A stretch of DNA of 7,007 nt. Source: Bacteroidales bacterium. Its GTDB lineage: Bacteria; Bacteroidota; Bacteroidia; Bacteroidales; UBA932. This document shows, piece after piece, positions 1-6,488 of the stretch. A model generated the notes under the pieces. The model made no database searches and was not told the origin of the DNA. It saw only the letters and a program-made list of their open reading frames with translations. Numbering within the stretch: position 1 is the first letter of the stretch; the number at the start of each line of letters is the position of its first letter. The stretch lies in the NCBI GenBank assembly GCA_024689525.1, contig JAILDI010000024.1, positions 1 to 7,007 of the forward strand. Direction: 5' to 3'. A program made the translations under genes and the position numbers.

Positions 1-1238
1 CCGACGGTTACAAGAACGCCTACTCCGCCATCATCGACGGTCAGGTGACCACCCTCCTCACCGGTATCATCCTTTATGTGTTCGGTTCCGGTCCCGTGCA
101 GGGCTTTGCAACCACCCTCATCATCGGTATCATCACTTCCGTGCTCACCTCCATCTTCATCACCCGCATCATCTTCGATGACCGCATCGCCGCAGGCAAG
201 ACCGTAAGCCTTTCCAACAAGCTCACGGAGAACTTCCTCAAGCATACGAAGGTGGACTTTGTAGGTGCAAAGAAGTGGTCTTACATCATCTCGGGTGCAC
301 TCATCGTCATCTCCATCGCATCCATCTGCCTCAAGGGCTTCAGCTACGGTGTCGATTTCACCGGCGGCCGTACCTACATCGTGCGTTTCGACAAAGCCGT
401 CACGGCTGAAGAAGTGCGCGCAAAGGTGGAGGCTTCCTTCCAGGAGGCCGCTGCCGCACAGGGTATCGACCAGTATTCAGTTGAGGTCAAGCAGTTCGGT
501 GGCGACGCTCAGATGAAGATCACCACCCAGTACAAGAACAATGACGAAAGCTCCTCGGTCGATGCTGAGATCGAAGCTCTCCTGTTCAACTCCCTGCAGG
601 AGTTCTACCAGGAGGAAATCACCCTCGAAGGCTTCACTTCCACTACAACGAACCCCAACGGTATCGTATCGTCCGACAAGGTCGGTCCTACCATCGCCGC
701 GGACATCACCCGCAGCGCGTTCATTGCGGTGTTCCTGGCCCTCATCGTGATTTTCGGCTACATCGCCATCCGCTTCCGCGGCTGGACCTGGGGTCTGGGC
801 GGCGTCGTGTCACTGGCACACACCGCACTCATCGTCATCGGCTTCTTCTCGCTGTTCAACGGTATCCTCCCGTTCAACCTGGACGTGGACCAGACGTTCA
901 TCGCGGCTATCCTGACCATCATCGGTTATGCCATCAACGATAACGTGGTTATCTTCGACCGTATCCGTGAGCAGAAGAGCCTGCATCCGAAGGACGACTT
1001 CCGTACAACCGTGAACACGGCTCTCAACGCCACCCTCACCCGTACGGTCAACACCTCGGTATCCACCCTCCTGCCTATGCTTGCAATCGCCATCTTCGGC
1101 GGTGAAAGCATCCGCGGTCTCGCCGTGGCCCTGTGCATGGGTATCCTCATCGGTACCTACGCCTCCATCATGATCGGTACCCCCATCATGTACGACGCCA
1201 CCACAGCCGCCGCCAAGCGCAAAGCCGAGAAGAAGTAA
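1..1238 (+). CDS. secDF: SecDF protein translocase, fused SecD-SecF, C-terminal part (5' end outside window)
   Basis: SecDF is an inner-membrane RND-like component of the Sec system that uses the proton-motive force to help pull secreted proteins across the membrane. The reading frame is open from position 3 and ends with TAA at 1236-1238, giving about 411 residues in the window. The first residues belong to the end of SecD: a DGYKNAYSAIIDG segment followed by TTLLTGIILYVFG and further membrane helices. The SecF half follows without any stop or restart. It has the GVDFTGG motif (about 348-368), a periplasmic domain, then KVGPTIAADITRSAF, the INDNVVIFDRIRE signature (about 930-975), the NATLTRTVNTS segment, and final membrane helices ending in a Lys-rich tail. 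A single-chain SecD-SecF is usual in Bacteroidetes. A GTG at 45 lies inside the SecD signature and is not a real start. The gene converges on dnaE. Confidence 0.96.
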   Translation, partial: DGYKNAYSAIIDGQVTTLLTGIILYVFGSGPVQGFATTLIIGIITSVLTSIFITRIIFDDRIAAGKTVSLSNKLTENFLKHTKVDFVGAKKWSYIISGALIVISIASICLKGFSYGVDFTGGRTYIVRFDKAVTAEEVRAKVEASFQEAAAAQGIDQYSVEVKQFGGDAQMKITTQYKNNDESSSVDAEIEALLFNSLQEFYQEEITLEGFTSTTTNPNGIVSSDKVGPTIAADITRSAFIAVFLALIVIFGYIAIRFRGWTWGLGGVVSLAHTALIVIGFFSLFNGILPFNLDVDQTFIAAILTIIGYAINDNVVIFDRIREQKSLHPKDDFRTTVNTALNATLTRTVNTSVSTLLPMLAIAIFGGESIRGLAVALCMGILIGTYASIMIGTPIMYDATTAAAKRKAEKK

Positions 1239-1291
1239 TCGCCCCGTCCGGGTTCGCCATCCGGCGTTTTGACCCGGCCCGGCACCACCCA

Positions 1292-1326
1292 AACAGGGAC
1301 GACCATCACGGCCGCCCCTGTTTTTT
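1292..1326 (+). terminator. Intrinsic terminator of secDF
   Basis: AACAGGG at 1292-1298 pairs with CCCTGTT at 1316-1322. The stem continues inward through short CG and CC/GG pairings interrupted by two A-C mismatches around an ATCAC loop. A run of six T (1321-1326) follows. It lies 53 bases after the secDF stop codon. The T-run is also the outermost part of the left 191-bp repeat. Confidence 0.8.
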
Positions 1327-1328
1327 AT

Positions 1329-1355
1329 GCCCATCCGCATTTGGGGGGCTTTTTT
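1329..1355 (+). terminator. Terminator-like stem-loop at outer end of left repeat
   Basis: GCCC at 1329-1332 can pair with GGGC at 1346-1349. Weaker inner pairing (CC with GG, one G-T wobble, one A-G mismatch) closes a loop. Six T (1350-1355) follow. It would stop transcripts that read through the secDF terminator. The same element faces the neighbouring minus-strand gene in the right copy. The stem is short, so function is uncertain. Confidence 0.45.
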
Positions 1356-1453
1356 GCGTACCGGCAAGGCAATTCGGCGCACTCGTCAGCATTTTAGGGC
1401 CATTTTTGCTGATGGGCAAGGCAAATTGCGGGGTTCGTAAGCATTTTAGGGCC
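1350..1453. repeat. 52-bp imperfect tandem duplication inside left repeat copy
   Basis: Two adjacent 52-bp units, 1350-1401 and 1402-1453, share an identical 19-bp core (TCGTAAGCATTTTAGGGCC on the plus strand in the inner unit, with one substitution at 1387 in the outer unit). They also share a GGCAAGGCAA segment and an A/T-run. In the right copy the two units match at 40 of 52 positions. This suggests that the long repeat grew from a smaller module. Confidence 0.75.
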
Positions 1454-1454
1454 C

Positions 1455-1484
1455 AAAATGCAGACCGGCAGCCCCCGGTCTGCA
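1455..1484 (-). terminator. Probable intrinsic terminator of dnaE, carried by the repeat
   Basis: A perfect 10-bp stem (TGCAGACCGG at 1459-1468, CCGGTCTGCA at 1475-1484) has a 6-base loop. In the dnaE direction it is followed by TTTT (1458 down to 1455). The stem starts 24 bases after the dnaE stop codon. The T-run is short, so termination may be partial. The identical structure follows the transposase gene. Confidence 0.6.
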
Positions 1485-1508
1485 AAAACGGTCGTTTTTT
1501 GCGTACGG

Positions 1509-4500
1509 CTATTTCCTCACCACCTCGTAGCTGTCGAGGCCTAGTTTGTGGAGGTCGTCGATGAAGGCGGAGGTTACGGAGACGCTGATTTTGCGGGAGT
1601 AGAACAGGATGCGGTAGCCTGTGGGTTCGTCCACGAGGAACACGTTCAGGGGGATGGAGCCCTTGTGGTGCTTGAGGAGTTTCTGCAGGGAGGCAATCAT
1701 GGCGGGATCCAGCACGGAGGTATTGATGTTCAGCGTGAACTCCTTCATCATGTCTTCCGACAGGTTGCCCAGCAGGGTGACCTTTTTCAGTTTAAATACG
1801 TAGGGCGAGGTCTTGCCCTGGGCGCGCTCTTCCGGCTTAAGGAAGAACTTTTCGCCCACTTCTCCTTCGAGGAACAGCGCTGCGTGCGGCTGCATGTACT
1901 GCATGAAGGCCTCGTGGTCCTTACCGAAGAGAGAAAGCTCGTAGCTGCCGCTATAGTCTTCTATAAGCGTACGGGAATACGGCTTGCCCGTGCGTGTTGT
2001 GAGCTGTTTAACGTCCGTTACAATGCCCGCGGCGCTCACTTTTGCTGTCTTGTGGGCGCTTTCGCATTCGTTCACCAGGGCGCCAAGGTTGGCCAGCTGG
2101 CAATTGGTGAAGGCCTTCATTTCAAAGGCGTAACGGTCCAGCGGGTGTGAACTCAGGTACATTCCTACGAGTTCCTTTTCCTTCTGGAGTTCCGCAAGGA
2201 TTTCCGGTTCGCCTATCAGATCCGGAACGGCGGGGCGCTCCGGTTTCATTTCCTCAACGTCGCCAAACAGGGATGCGCCGGCATCCACGGAGTCGCTGCG
2301 GTAAAGGTCCCCGTAGCGGGCCAGTTCGTCCAGGAACACTTCGCCGCTGCGCCCTGGCAGGAAATATTGCGCGCGTTTATAGCCGAAGCCGTCCATTGCT
2401 CCTGCGCTAACGAGGGATTCCAGGCTCTTGCGGTTCACGCTTCCGGCCATACGCTCCACAAAGTCGTATAAATCGGCAAAGGGACCGCCGGAGGATCGCT
2501 CGTTAAGGATTGCCTCAACCACGTTGCCGCCAAAGCCCTTAATGCCGCCCAAGCCAAAGCGTATCTCTCCCTTCTTGTTCACGGTGAATCCGCTCTCCGA
2601 CTCGTTCACGTCCGGGCTCAGTACCTTGATTCCGGAACGCTTGCAGTCGTCCATGATCTCCATGATTTCCGTCATGTTGGAGAGCTGGTTGGACAGGTTG
2701 GCCGCCTGGAATTCCGCGGGATAGTGGGCCTTCAGCCAGCCCGTCTGGTAGCTCACCCAGGCGTAGCAGGTTGCGTGGCTCTTGTTGAAGGCGTACTCCG
2801 CGAATGCCCTCCAGTCCTTCCATATCTTGTCCAGGGTGGCTTCCGGCAGGCCGTTCTCCACGCCGCCTTTCTTGAAATCGTCATACAGGCCCTCCAGAAC
2901 GGTGAGCTGCTTCTTACCCATCGCCTTACGGAGTTTATCGGCCTTGCCGCGGGAGAATCCCGCCAGCTTGCGGGACAGCAGCATCACCTGCTCCTGGTAC
3001 ACCGTAACGCCATAGGTCTCCTGGAGGTATTCCTCCATTTCCGGCAGGTCGTAGGCAATCTTTTCCTCGCCCCGCTTGCGCGCGACGAAGTTGGGGATAT
3101 AATCCATCGGCCCGGGCCGATAGAGGGCGTTCATAGCGATAAGGTCCTCGAAGCGCTCCGGATGCAGCCTTTGCAGCCACTCCTTCATTCCGGGCGATTC
3201 AAACTGGAAGACGCTCTTCGTGTCTCCCCGGCTGTAGAGGGCATAGGCCTTGGGATCGTCGATGGGGATGGCTTCTATGTCGAGATCCTTGCCGAAACGC
3301 TCCTTGATGAGGCGCAGGCATTCCTTTATTATCGATAAGGTGCGAAGGCCCAGGAAGTCCATCTTGAGCATGCCCACGTCCTCGATATATGAGCCTTCGT
3401 ACTGGGACACCCACACTGTTTGCCCCGTGGCCTTATCCGTGCCCGTTGTGATGGGAATATAGTCCGTAAGGTTTCCGCGGCCGATGATCATGGCGCAGGC
3501 GTGGATGCCCGTCTGGCGAATGCAGCCCTCAAGTTCGCAGGCGTATTTGATCACGTCCTTCACCAGGTCCGACCCGTTCTCCGCCTCGTTCTTGAACTCG
3601 GGGACGAACTTAAGGCAGTTGCGGAGATTCACCTTGTAGGTCTTCTCCACCTTGTTGCCGTTCTCGTCGGTTTCCATCTGGGTGAACGGCCGGTCCGGAA
3701 TCATCTTGGTGAGGCGGTTGGACTCGTCGATGCTTAGGCCCGATATGCGCGCAACGTCCTTGATGGCCGATTTAGCCGCCATCGTACCGAAAGTAATCAC
3801 GTGGGATATATGGTCGACGCCGTATTTCTCCTGGACGTACTGGATAACCCTGTATCGACCCTCATCATCGAAGTCCACGTCGATATCCGGCATCGAAATA
3901 CGCTCCGGGTTGAGGAAACGCTCGAACAGGAGATCGTAGCGGATGGGGTCCAGATTGGTGATGCCAAGGCAGTAAGCCACGGCGCTTCCCGCGGCGGAAC
4001 CACGGCCCGGGCCCACGGAAATGCCGTTGTTCTTGGCCCAGTTGATGAAGTCCTGCACGATGAGGAAGTAGTCCGGGAAGCCCATTCGGGAGATGGTCTT
4101 GAGCTCGAAATCCAGCCGTTCCTGCTGCACTTCGTTCAAGTTGTCCCCGTAACGTTTGCGCGCGCCATCATACGTGAGCTTGCACATATAGGCCACGCTG
4201 TGGCAGAATTCGTCGCCGCGCGCCTTACCCCTCTCATCCATACTGCCGGCCTCGATGACGTCCTTGTATTTTTCCAGGTATGTGTCGATATCGGCCAGGA
4301 AATCCTCCGGCAGGTCGAAGCGCGGAAGCACGTGGCCACGGTCGATTTCGTAGCGCTCCACCTTATCGGCCACCTCCAGGGTGTTGGCCAGGGCCTCCGG
4401 GTGGTCCGGGAACAGCATCGACATTTCATTCTCGTCCTTCAGATACTCCTCCTGTGTGTATCTGAGGCGGTTGGGGTCGTTGATATCGGCATTGGTGGTG

Positions 4501-5186
4501 AGGCAGATAAGGCGGTCGTGGGCCGGGCCGTCCTCCTTGCGCACGAAATGCGAGTCATTGGTGGCGATCACCTTCACGCCCATCTTGGCGGCCAGGCGGA
4601 AAATCTCCCCGCAGTAGAAGGTCTGGTTCTCGTACAGCTCGTTGCTAAGGCCAGGAACGCGGGTGGGATGCTTCATCACCTCCAGGTAATAATCGTCCCC
4701 GAAAACGCGTTTGTGCCACTCGATGGCCTTTTCCGCCGCGTCGAAGTCCCTGGCCATAATTGCGCGTGGGACCTCTCCCGCAATACAGGCCGATGAGCAT
4801 ATGAGCCCCTCGTGATACTTCTCAATAATCTCATGGCTCACCCTGGGCCGATAGTACATGCCGTTGATGTGCGCCTCCGATACGATCTTCACCAGATTCT
4901 GGTAGCCCTTGTAGTTCTTCGCCAGCAGGATGAGGTGATAGTAACCCTTCTCCTTTATCCTGTGGTCCCCTTTTGAAACATATATTTCACAGCCGATGAT
5001 GGGCTTGATGGACGGGTGCTTCTTGGCGAACTTGAAGAACTCCTTCACGCCGTACATATTGCCGTGATCGGTCATGGCAAGGGCCGGCATACCCAGCTCC
5101 TCAGCCCTGTTGAAGAGGTTTTCTATCGACGCCTGGCCATCCAGGATAGAGTATTGCGTGTGGACGTGAAGATGTACGAAGTTCAT
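1509..5186 (-). CDS. dnaE: DNA polymerase III alpha subunit, replicative polymerase
   Basis: The 1,225-residue product is a full-length DnaE, the catalytic subunit of the chromosomal replicase. An N-terminal PHP domain (about 1-280) starts HLHVHTQYSILDG. It keeps a set of likely metal ligands: H7, H9, H41, E67, H84, C134, D211 and H213. The palm carries VGPGRGSAAGS (391-401), then PDIDVDFD (433-440) with predicted catalytic D436 and D438, and KMDFLGLRTL with the third Asp, D610. Fingers follow (ALYRPGPMDYIP about 687-698, NKSHATCYAWVSYQT about 801-815). A helix-hairpin-helix region lies near 903-935 and an OB-fold near 1045-1140. The usual place of the clamp-binding QxxLF motif reads GASLF (970-974), without Gln. 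The start is the canonical N-terminus, with the predicted transcription start on the ATG itself and no Shine-Dalgarno sequence. The stop codon TAG is the first triplet of the 191-bp repeat. Confidence 0.98.
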   Translation of the reverse strand: MNFVHLHVHTQYSILDGQASIENLFNRAEELGMPALAMTDHGNMYGVKEFFKFAKKHPSIKPIIGCEIYVSKGDHRIKEKGYYHLILLAKNYKGYQNLVKIVSEAHINGMYYRPRVSHEIIEKYHEGLICSSACIAGEVPRAIMARDFDAAEKAIEWHKRVFGDDYYLEVMKHPTRVPGLSNELYENQTFYCGEIFRLAAKMGVKVIATNDSHFVRKEDGPAHDRLICLTTNADINDPNRLRYTQEEYLKDENEMSMLFPDHPEALANTLEVADKVERYEIDRGHVLPRFDLPEDFLADIDTYLEKYKDVIEAGSMDERGKARGDEFCHSVAYMCKLTYDGARKRYGDNLNEVQQERLDFELKTISRMGFPDYFLIVQDFINWAKNNGISVGPGRGSAAGSAVAYCLGITNLDPIRYDLLFERFLNPERISMPDIDVDFDDEGRYRVIQYVQEKYGVDHISHVITFGTMAAKSAIKDVARISGLSIDESNRLTKMIPDRPFTQMETDENGNKVEKTYKVNLRNCLKFVPEFKNEAENGSDLVKDVIKYACELEGCIRQTGIHACAMIIGRGNLTDYIPITTGTDKATGQTVWVSQYEGSYIEDVGMLKMDFLGLRTLSIIKECLRLIKERFGKDLDIEAIPIDDPKAYALYSRGDTKSVFQFESPGMKEWLQRLHPERFEDLIAMNALYRPGPMDYIPNFVARKRGEEKIAYDLPEMEEYLQETYGVTVYQEQVMLLSRKLAGFSRGKADKLRKAMGKKQLTVLEGLYDDFKKGGVENGLPEATLDKIWKDWRAFAEYAFNKSHATCYAWVSYQTGWLKAHYPAEFQAANLSNQLSNMTEIMEIMDDCKRSGIKVLSPDVNESESGFTVNKKGEIRFGLGGIKGFGGNVVEAILNERSSGGPFADLYDFVERMAGSVNRKSLESLVSAGAMDGFGYKRAQYFLPGRSGEVFLDELARYGDLYRSDSVDAGASLFGDVEEMKPERPAVPDLIGEPEILAELQKEKELVGMYLSSHPLDRYAFEMKAFTNCQLANLGALVNECESAHKTAKVSAAGIVTDVKQLTTRTGKPYSRTLIEDYSGSYELSLFGKDHEAFMQYMQPHAALFLEGEVGEKFFLKPEERAQGKTSPYVFKLKKVTLLGNLSEDMMKEFTLNINTSVLDPAMIASLQKLLKHHKGSIPLNVFLVDEPTGYRILFYSRKISVSVTSAFIDDLHKLGLDSYEVVRK

Positions 5187-5190
5187 ATGA

Positions 5191-5221
5191 CAAATATACG
5201 CAACAGTTTTGATTTTGTCAA
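5191..5221 (-). promoter_or_regulatory. dnaE promoter (TTGACA, 17 bp, TATATTTG)
   Basis: On the minus strand TTGACA (5221 down to 5216) is separated by 17 bp from TATATTTG (5198 down to 5191). TATATTTG fits the Bacteroidetes -7 consensus TAnnTTTG exactly, and TTGACA fits the upstream box. Four bases separate the element from the dnaE ATG. Aligning TATATT with a -10 box puts +1 on the A of the ATG at 5186, which implies a leaderless or nearly leaderless transcript. Confidence 0.8.
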
Positions 5222-5229
5222 CGGCATTT

Positions 5230-5247
5230 TTTCTTCCAGGGAAGAAA
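5230..5247. promoter_or_regulatory. 8-bp dyad upstream of the dnaE -35 box, possible operator
   Basis: TTTCTTCC (5230-5237) and GGAAGAAA (5240-5247) form a perfect inverted repeat with a 2-bp spacer. Its centre lies about 52 bp upstream of the predicted dnaE start point, a position compatible with an activator or repressor site. It could equally form a small hairpin. No regulator is identified. Confidence 0.4.
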
Positions 5248-5257
5248 GTAGCACCCA

Positions 5258-5330
5258 GGGTTTATAAAGAAAAATTTTACATTATTAAGAAAAGTAAGTA
5301 AAAAGACATAAAAAACATAAATATCTGCAT
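5258..5330. other. A+T-rich tract in the dnaE/transposase divergent spacer
   Basis: This stretch is almost entirely A and T, with strong A-runs on the plus strand, in a region where neighbouring core genes are GC-rich. It sits between the dnaE promoter and the transposase start. It probably contains the transposase promoter, but no convincing TAnnTTTG element was found on the plus strand. It may be DNA acquired with the transposase. Confidence 0.5.
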
Positions 5331-5382
5331 CTGAGGTTCGTATGAGGCTTGATATTTCAATCCACACGGCTTAACTTGCGGT

Positions 5383-6306
5383 ATGAAAACTGTTGATTAC
5401 AGCCCAGCCCACGAGAGGCTGTTTAAAGAATCGGGGCCGTTTTTTCACGTTTGCAGCAAGCCCATTGCAGATGTCATATTCCGCGACACTAAGGAAAAAC
5501 AATTGGCCGTGCTGTACCTTGCCCTGGCCGCACGGGAAAGCAACACATCCATCCTTGCCTATATAATGATGAGCAATCACTTTCACGTGGTGCTTCGCGG
5601 CTTTGATGCCAGGTTGTTTTACGATCGTTTTGTTTCCCTGATTAACAATTACCTGAGGAGACACGGACGAAAGGACTCTTTGTTGCCTGAAGAACCCACA
5701 ATTGTCCCGATTAATACCGTTGCGCAGTTGAGAGATGTCATTGCATATGTTTTGAGAAATCAATATGTGGTAGATCCCGCGGCCAATCCTTTCACCTGCA
5801 AATGGAGTTCCGGGTATCTGTATTTCAACCCCCAATTGGATACAATGATTGCACTTCTTCCATATACCAAATCTGAGAACTTGTCAAAAAGAAGAGCTAT
5901 GTCCCTTTCGTGTACGGCAGAAGGAATTCTACCCCCTGGTCTGTTGTTTCTCAACGATGATGTCGCACCATCTAGTTTCGTGGATTACAAACTGGTTGAA
6001 AAGTTGTTTCTTAACGCGCGTCAGTTTGCCCAAAAGATGATAAAGAACGTCGAGGCCCAGGTTGAAGTCGCCACCAGTATCGGTGAAGAGTTCATTCTGC
6101 CGGACGATGATTTATTCGGTATTGCTTGGAAGTACAGCAAAAACACTTGGGGAGTGGACAAAATCCGCCAACTCGATTCGGTTCAGAAGCGCGAACTGGC
6201 AAAATACCTGAAACTCACGTATCATTCCTCCAATGGCCAGCTTATTCGTATAACCGGCCTCGCAAAGACCGATATTGACGCTATGTTTCCCTTGTCTGCC
6301 AAGTAG
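5383..6306 (+). CDS. REP-associated tyrosine transposase-like protein (Y1/HUH, IS200-like) with C-terminal extension
   Basis: The 307-residue protein has the Y1 transposase fold signatures. A hydrophobic strand is followed by IMMSNHFHVVL, with the HUH pair H66 and H68 (HFH). A helix FVSLINNYLRRHG (83-95) follows, then RDVIAYVLRNQYV (118-129). There Y122, in a YxxxN arrangement (N126), is the best candidate for the catalytic Tyr, although Y90 cannot be excluded. A WSSGYLYF segment (141-148) closes the domain. Known enzymes of this class cut and rejoin single-stranded DNA at hairpins, and RAYTs act on REP palindromes. Residues about 150-307 form an extension whose end (AKYLKLTYHSSNGQLIRITG, then LAKTDIDAMFP) looks like a helix-turn-helix. 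ATG 5383 is the only in-frame ATG after a TGA at 5350, and no clear ribosome-binding site is seen. Codon use is more A+T-rich than in secDF or dnaE. The stop codon TAG is the first triplet of the right 191-bp repeat. Confidence 0.85.
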   Translation: MKTVDYSPAHERLFKESGPFFHVCSKPIADVIFRDTKEKQLAVLYLALAARESNTSILAYIMMSNHFHVVLRGFDARLFYDRFVSLINNYLRRHGRKDSLLPEEPTIVPINTVAQLRDVIAYVLRNQYVVDPAANPFTCKWSSGYLYFNPQLDTMIALLPYTKSENLSKRRAMSLSCTAEGILPPGLLFLNDDVAPSSFVDYKLVEKLFLNARQFAQKMIKNVEAQVEVATSIGEEFILPDDDLFGIAWKYSKNTWGVDKIRQLDSVQKRELAKYLKLTYHSSNGQLIRITGLAKTDIDAMFPLSAK

Positions 6307-6330
6307 CCGTACGCAAAAAACGACCGTTTT

Positions 6331-6360
6331 TGCAGACCGGGGGCTGCCGGTCTGCATTTT
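6331..6360 (+). terminator. Probable intrinsic terminator of the transposase gene, carried by the repeat
   Basis: TGCAGACCGG (6331-6340) and CCGGTCTGCA (6347-6356) form a perfect 10-bp stem with a 6-base loop, followed by TTTT (6357-6360). It begins 24 bases after the transposase stop codon. It is the same hairpin as at 1455-1484 after dnaE, so both inner genes share one terminator design. Confidence 0.6.
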
Positions 6361-6361
6361 G

Positions 6362-6465
6362 GGCCCTAAAATGCTTACGAACCCCGCAATTTGCCTTGCC
6401 CATCAGCAAAAATGGCCCTAAAATGCTTACGAGTGCGCCGAATTGCCTTGCCGGTACGCAAAAAA
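6362..6465. repeat. 52-bp imperfect tandem duplication inside right repeat copy
   Basis: Units 6362-6413 and 6414-6465 share an identical first 19 bp (GGCCCTAAAATGCTTACGA), a common TTGCCTTGCC, and a GCAAAAA run near the end. They match at 40 of 52 positions. GTACGCAAAAAA occurs at 6309-6320, just inside the repeat, and again at 6454-6465. Confidence 0.8.
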
Positions 6466-6486
6466 GCCCCCCAAATGCGGATGGGC
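6460..6486 (-). terminator. Terminator-like stem-loop at outer end of right repeat
   Basis: On the minus strand GCCC (6486-6483) can pair with GGGC (6469-6466), followed by six T (6465-6460). It would back up the terminator of the adjacent minus-strand gene. It is the same element as at 1329-1355. The stem is short and imperfect. Confidence 0.45.
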
Positions 6487-6488
6487 AT

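Larger units (their letters stand above)
1321..1511. repeat. Left copy of 191-bp inverted repeat
   Basis: Positions 1321-1511 are the reverse complement of 6304-6494, with base x pairing to 7815-x. The only difference is at 1387 (C) against 6428 (T). Homology stops inside the secDF terminator T-run on the outer side and at the dnaE stop codon (CTA at 1509-1511 on the plus strand, TAG for dnaE) on the inner side. Read from dnaE outward, it contains an A-tract/T-tract hairpin, a GC-rich hairpin, a palindrome, a 52-bp imperfect tandem pair, and a final stem-loop. No coding sequence is supported in it. Confidence 0.97.

Noticed and set aside
810..1382. Minus-strand open frame of 190 codons over secF and the secDF terminator
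   Set aside because: It is antisense to conserved SecF motifs, runs through the terminator and into the repeat, and has a low-complexity translation.
1321..1511. CRISPR array or attC-like integron site in the repeat region
   Set aside because: The internal 52-bp units occur only twice with no regular spacers, and there is no cas gene or integrase nearby. The hairpin-rich structure fits a REP-like repeat better.
1133..1564. Plus-strand open frame of 143 codons spanning the secDF end, the left repeat and the dnaE end
   Set aside because: It crosses two real genes and non-coding hairpins, and the right repeat copy has no matching coding pattern, so it is not credible.
3801..4796. Long plus-strand open frame (331 codons) opposite dnaE, with others at 1548-2150 and 2724-3338
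   Set aside because: They lie entirely antisense to the well-supported dnaE gene, show no recognisable domains, and arise from third-position GC bias of the real gene.
5342..5374. Ten-codon open frame (MRLDISIHTA) ending 8 bases before the transposase ATG, preceded by GAGG
   Set aside because: It could be a leader peptide coupled to transposase translation, but the length is easily reached by chance and nothing else supports it.
6303..6306. GTAG tetranucleotide at the start of the right repeat, as found at the head of classical REPs
   Set aside because: The corresponding bases at the left copy read ATAG, and the triplet serves as a stop codon, so the resemblance is not reliable.
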